Of a DNA stretch of 64,000 bases, positions 59,972-64,000 are shown one piece after another. The position numbers were made by a program, and so were the translations under genes. The stretch lies in assembly GCF_030704535.1 (NCBI RefSeq), contig NC_081812.1, positions 455,501 to 519,500 on the forward strand. Direction: 5' to 3'. The DNA is from Vitis vinifera. Its lineage: Eukaryota; Streptophyta; Magnoliopsida; Vitales; Vitaceae. The notes under the pieces were generated by a model, which saw only the letters and a program-made list of their open reading frames with translations, was not told where the DNA came from and searched no databases. Every line of letters begins with the position of its first letter. The first letter of the stretch is position 1.

Positions 59972-59992
59972 CACGCGCCTAGAGAGCGCGTG
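59972..59992. promoter_or_regulatory. inverted CGCG boxes upstream of the bromodomain gene
   Basis: CACGCGC, a 7-base spacer CTAGAGA, then GCGCGTG, a perfect 7-7-7 inverted repeat. Each arm holds a CGCG box (ACGCGC) of the type bound by CAMTA calmodulin-binding transcription factors. It lies about 380 bases before the start codon, in an otherwise AT-rich upstream region. Confidence 0.4.
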
Positions 59993-60374
59993 ATTGAATC
60001 GATGTTGCAGCGAATCATTTCTTGCTTTCTTTTTCTTTATCTGCTTTATCCCCACACCTGAACCTTCTTAAACCCTTGCGCCTTGATATTAATATCATTA
60101 TCACCACAGTAATGGGGTTTTACGAATGGCATTCTGTAGAATTTTGGGCACAATCTCCACTCCAGTTGTTGCTGATTCTTTCAGATATGTAGAAATCCGT
60201 ATAATAACTGGAGGGTTTGATGAATTTTCCATGAATGCCATTTCCAAATCCTCCAAATTCAGAAACCGAAACCCATTCTGAGCTGTGCTTTCAAGCGCTA
60301 CTTAAAACACTGTCCCATCAGCCCCTTTTCACATCTATGTTCCATTGGCATTGTTGAGAGAGCTATCTGAATGA

Positions 60375-63300
60375 ATGTCCAGGTGGGTTTTCGTTTTGGG
60401 TTTTTGGGTTTGGATTTATCCTTCACATTTGTATATGTAGAGATATGACTTGAAGTTTTATTTTGGTTTTTTTTTTTTTTGATGAAACACGCATGTACCA
60501 ATGTGGGGTTTTGTTGGTTTGCAAAAATGTGTGTAGAAAAACCCAAATGTCAATGTGGAAAGATGGGCACAGGAGGAGCCCAAGAATCTCTGCTTTGGAT
60601 GCATGGAAGGCCCACAAAGAGAAGGATGGTGGTGTTAATGTTTCCCAAAATTCTATACAGGTAATGCCAATGGAGCACAATGGGTTGGGACCACCTTCTA
60701 GGACAAGGGCCCGGAAGAAGAGAAAACTCAGGCCTGTTCAAGATGTGGCAGTTTCTTCTGTTACCACTACAGCTAACCAGGTACGATTTCCTTTTTCTTC
60801 TCTGTATATATTTTTCCTTTGGTTTTTTTACTAAATAAAAATGACTGTTATCATCAATTTTTGGGTTTATTTTTTTTAGATCAGAGATGACTGTATTGTA
60901 TTGTTCCTAGTTGTTGCCTTAATGGGGTTTTCGGGTTAAGGGTTTTAGGATGCGTTTCTCCGAGTTTGGATGATGCGGTTATGGGAGATTTCAGATGATT
61001 CAAACAGTCAAAGTGACTCTGGTTTTTGCGAATGCTATGGTTCACTATAATTTCTGTTGATTTACTCTTTTTTTTTTTTTGTGGTTTGATTTGGGAATGT
61101 TGATAATATTTTTTATGACGTGGCAGTTTCTTCTGTTACAGTTTTACTTATGGTTTGTTTGTCTGTTTGTTTTTTAACAAATAATAATAGTTGTTATTAT
61201 AATGAAACTTTTGGGTTTAGTTTATTTAGATCCGTCTCTGTTTGGCATAGATGAGTTTACTGTATTACTGATATTTATTTTCTCTTAATGTCCCTCGGGG
61301 TTAAGGATTTTAAGATGGGTTTCTCTGTATTTTGATGATGTGGCATTTGAGATTTCAGTTGATTAAGCATTTTGGAAAAGCACACTTATACCTTATGATA
61401 CTGGAAATTGTGGGTGTTGCTAAAATCAACTCAGTGGCAGTTTTTTCTGTTACTGCAATAGCTAAACAGATTTGTGGTTGTTGTTGGTTTGTTTTTTTTT
61501 TTTCCCCTTAATAAATATAGTAGTTATTACTGTCATAAAAAATTTCAATTTGGTTTGTTTGGATCAGTCTGTTGTTAGGATGGATTTGTTGTTTTGTTTA
61601 TGATTTGTAACTTAATGGGGATTTTGGGAGTACGGTTTTAAGATGGGATTTTCTGCGTTTTAATGTTATGGGCATTAGAAATTTTTGTTGATTATGCAAA
61701 TCATAATTAGTCAAGGTGCATATATTATAATTTGGAATAGTTATGCTGAGTTATGCTCTTCTGGGGAGCTTGTTCATATTTTTTGTGATATCGGCAAGGG
61801 CTAATTCGGAAATGTGCTCTGGTTCTCATTCAGCATATGAAAATTGTTTTGTTGTATACGGATTGTCACTGCTTTTGTCTAGTTTTGATTTTAAAGATAA
61901 CTGTTGTTAGATATTTTGTTTTTATTTTTATTTTTGTTCTATTCCATTGTTAGTCATCTTATTTCAGCTTCTATGAGATGCTGACATTAAGTGTTCAAGT
62001 TAGACTGAAGAAGCATGTCAATTTTCTTTTTTTTTTTTGTTTTTTACTTTTAGGAGTTGCAGTTATTAGATTCATTTCCATTAGACTTGGAAGTTGTTGT
62101 AATAGTCACCTGAACTAGAGAGGCATTACCACTAACATAAGGATCATCCAGAATATCTGATCTCTTTTCCAAAGTTTATGTTTTAAAGCTACTACTTGCT
62201 CTAATAATTGGATTTTGACCGAGAAGGGAAAAATCCATGAGAGTGCACAAACAATCAAGTATAAGAATAGGAAGCTAAGAGGAATTATAAAATATCAAAT
62301 AAATGACAACCTCCAAGTAACAAGTTTTGAGACTGGCTGGTGAAGCTTATTGTTTTGAGGATCATCCTGACTGTTTTCCCAGTGCTTTCATGTGATTCCT
62401 GACAAACTGGACTTCCCAAGGTGAAGCACATTTTGGGGAATATCATTTGGATGGCCATATGATTGTGTGATCAATAAGGCCAGTATACCCCTCCTGGGAT
62501 TCTCACCAAAGCATAAGATGCTAGTATGAATTACCTTATTTTTGCTTTCAAATTGTCTTGATATGCATCCCACCAAAAATGTTCAGGTTTGCCTTGTTAT
62601 TCATGTGGTTCATATTATTTTAGAATGGCCTGATAGCTAATGCATTGGTGCCAAAAATTGATTTAGTCAAAGGAAAATGGCTAAGTGATAGTTTTCGCTT
62701 TTAATATATTTGCTTTGTTTACCTATCAGAAAAAAAAAGGCTAAGTGATAGTCATTTAAATGGTCAACAAGAGTAAAATGACAATGAACATATTCCAGTA
62801 AAAGGGAAATTGGCCATTGACATTTTGTTAACAAAGATTATGGCCTTCCTGACTCAGATGGAGGTCATTCTTAAGACAGATTTGGAATTCTGCCGAGACC
62901 ATTATGTTTAAATGTTTGCATTGTGACGGTGGTTATTGATCACAATTCACACAGGAGGAGCTAATCTAGTTAGAGTTTGTTTATAGGAAGTACATGCATT
63001 GATATACATATACAGAGCCATAGTCATTCATGATTGTTGCAAGGGAGTGATAAATATGAGCTTGTTTTTAGTTTTTGCTCAAGGGCCTATGTCAGTGATT
63101 TTAAGCCTTATTTGTGTGTGAGTTTTGGTTACATGATCCCTTTTCAATCCCTGTGCAGGAGAGCAAAAGTCCAGTTGATGAGGATCATCCAATCAATAGT
63201 GGTGAGCCTTTTCCTTCGTAGTAAATGTGATTGTAAGTTAATTGTTTTAAGTTGTCAAATGATGCCATGATGTAACTCTGAATTCTGTTTCTTTCTTGTA

Positions 63301-64000
63301 TCAGATCAACTATCAGTTTTTCAGGCCAAAGGTAGCCCAAAACGTGAAGATGGTTAGCCTCTTTTCTTACACTAAAGTTGCAAATTGTAAATCTGCCTCT
63401 TTAACATTTCAATCTGCCACTTTAAAATTTCAATGATGAAAATAAGCATTTTCACATCTGATAAAAAAAAAAAGCATTTTTATTTGTAACTTAGTTACTG
63501 GCTTACTGCTTTTATCAGGTCAATCATCGATTGTGTCATCTTCAGAATGGTTGCCAGAAAAGCATATACTTGAGCTTATCCTTGACACATTACAAAGGTG
63601 AGAATTAAGCTGTATTTTTTGGCATATTTTAGGTGAGTCGGTGTCATGTATGAAAGTAAGTGAAAAAGTGGATGACATAAGTGATGTATAAAAAGTATTT
63701 GTAAGGTAAATTTATCATTAGAATTCTTTCTTAATTTTTGATTGTTCCTTATTAATTTCAGGAGAGATACACATGAAATATTTGCAGAACCAGTTGACCC
63801 TGAAGAGGTTTGTATTTAGCCATTGATTTCACCATTTTCATGCCACATATGTTTTATTCCTTTCTCACCCACAATACTGAATGAAATTTTGTCTTCAATA
63901 AGGTCGAGGATTACTATGAAATTATTAAAGAGCCCATGGATTTTGGTACCATGAGGGCTAAACTTCATGAAGGAATGTACAAGAACCTTGAACAATTTGA
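60375..64000 (+). CDS. bromodomain protein, 5' part (cut by window end)
   Basis: Seven coding exons join in frame: 60,375-60,382; 60,537-60,780; 63,159-63,201; 63,305-63,352; 63,519-63,597; 63,762-63,807; 63,903 to the edge, giving 188 codons so far. The first coding exon is only eight bases (ATGTCCAG), completed by the first AG after a poly-T tract; Met at 60,547 is the alternative start. The N-terminus is basic (WKDGHRRSPRISALD, then RTRARKKRKLRP, a likely nuclear signal). The bromodomain starts near residue 133 with EWLPEKHILELILDTLQ. It contains helix Z, the ZA loop FAEPVDPEEVEDYYEIIKEP and MDFGTM. The acetyl-lysine-binding Asn lies beyond the window. Bromodomains read acetylated histones. 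The domain resembles plant BRD proteins related to BRD7/BRD9; I cannot name the orthologue. The second intron is 2.4 kb. Confidence 0.9.
60745..61705 (+). repeat. three diverged tandem copies spanning an exon-intron junction
   Basis: Copies begin at GTGGCAGTTT(C/T)TTCTGTTAC: 60,745 (the last 36 bases of exon 2), 61,120 and 61,434. Each continues with a T-rich stretch, AATTT.GG, TTAATG..., GGTTTTAAGATGGG-like and GA.ATTTCAG/TTTTTG followed by TTGATTA. Periods are about 375 and 314 bases. Copies 2 and 3 lie in the intron and lack the GT donor. Confidence 0.75.

Noticed and set aside
61120..61470. Intron copies 2 and 3 as additional exons of the bromodomain gene
   Set aside because: Neither has a usable GT donor after the coding-like block (copy 3 reads AACAG|AT), and no suitable acceptors precede them.
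1..64000. tRNA or rRNA genes
   Set aside because: No T-loop GGTTCRANYCC-type box with a matching acceptor stem, and no conserved rRNA words, were seen on either strand by eye; a tRNAscan run would be decisive.

Overview
This window looks like nuclear DNA of a eudicot plant. It is strongly AT-rich, its genes are sparse and carry GT-AG introns, and it holds five protein-coding genes of plant-specific or eukaryotic families embedded in transposon remnants, MITEs, microsatellites and degenerate tandem repeats. The general style (long introns carrying LINE debris, AT-rich minisatellites) would suit grapevine (Vitis), but that is inference; no species-diagnostic marker was tested.

Layout. 1-4,450 is a graveyard: an AT-rich minisatellite (1-740), fragments of a TBC-type RabGAP gene and a plastid-type pyruvate kinase gene on the minus strand (802-1,595), a 1.28-kb element with about 105-bp terminal inverted repeats carrying gene-like sequence (2,748-4,030, a Pack-MULE candidate), and a hAT-like MITE. 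A single-exon calmodulin-like gene of the CML42/43 type follows at 6,188-6,766 (+). 7,970-12,490 is a 1.6-kb segmental duplication in direct orientation whose copies are separated by a 1.3-kb repeat-rich insert. A two-exon gene of the BKI1/MAKR (membrane-associated kinase regulator) family is at 16,515-17,803 (+). 17,800-34,500 is a long gene desert with several short tandem duplications, an LTR-like promoter module with three adjacent hairpins, and MITEs.

34,858-42,439 (+) is a ten-exon PIN-LIKES (PILS6-type) auxin carrier gene whose splice sites all join in frame to give 405 aa; its seventh intron carries an antisense LINE remnant. 45,214-46,926 (-) is a 570-aa RING-H2 E3 ubiquitin ligase with an N-terminal Cys4 motif and a C-terminal membrane anchor; its 5'UTR exon appears to lie 4.7 kb upstream near 51,643-52,000, with a second LINE remnant inside the leader intron. 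52,100-59,900 is repeat-rich and without recognisable genes. 60,375 to the window edge (+) is the 5' part of a bromodomain protein gene, seven coding exons visible, cut by the window end in the middle of the bromodomain. Its large second intron contains two decayed tandem copies of the preceding exon-intron junction.

The five genes do not form an operon or pathway. They touch signalling (Ca2+ sensing, receptor-kinase regulation, auxin transport), protein turnover and chromatin reading, as expected for independent eukaryotic loci. No tRNA, rRNA, CRISPR or organellar gene was seen.
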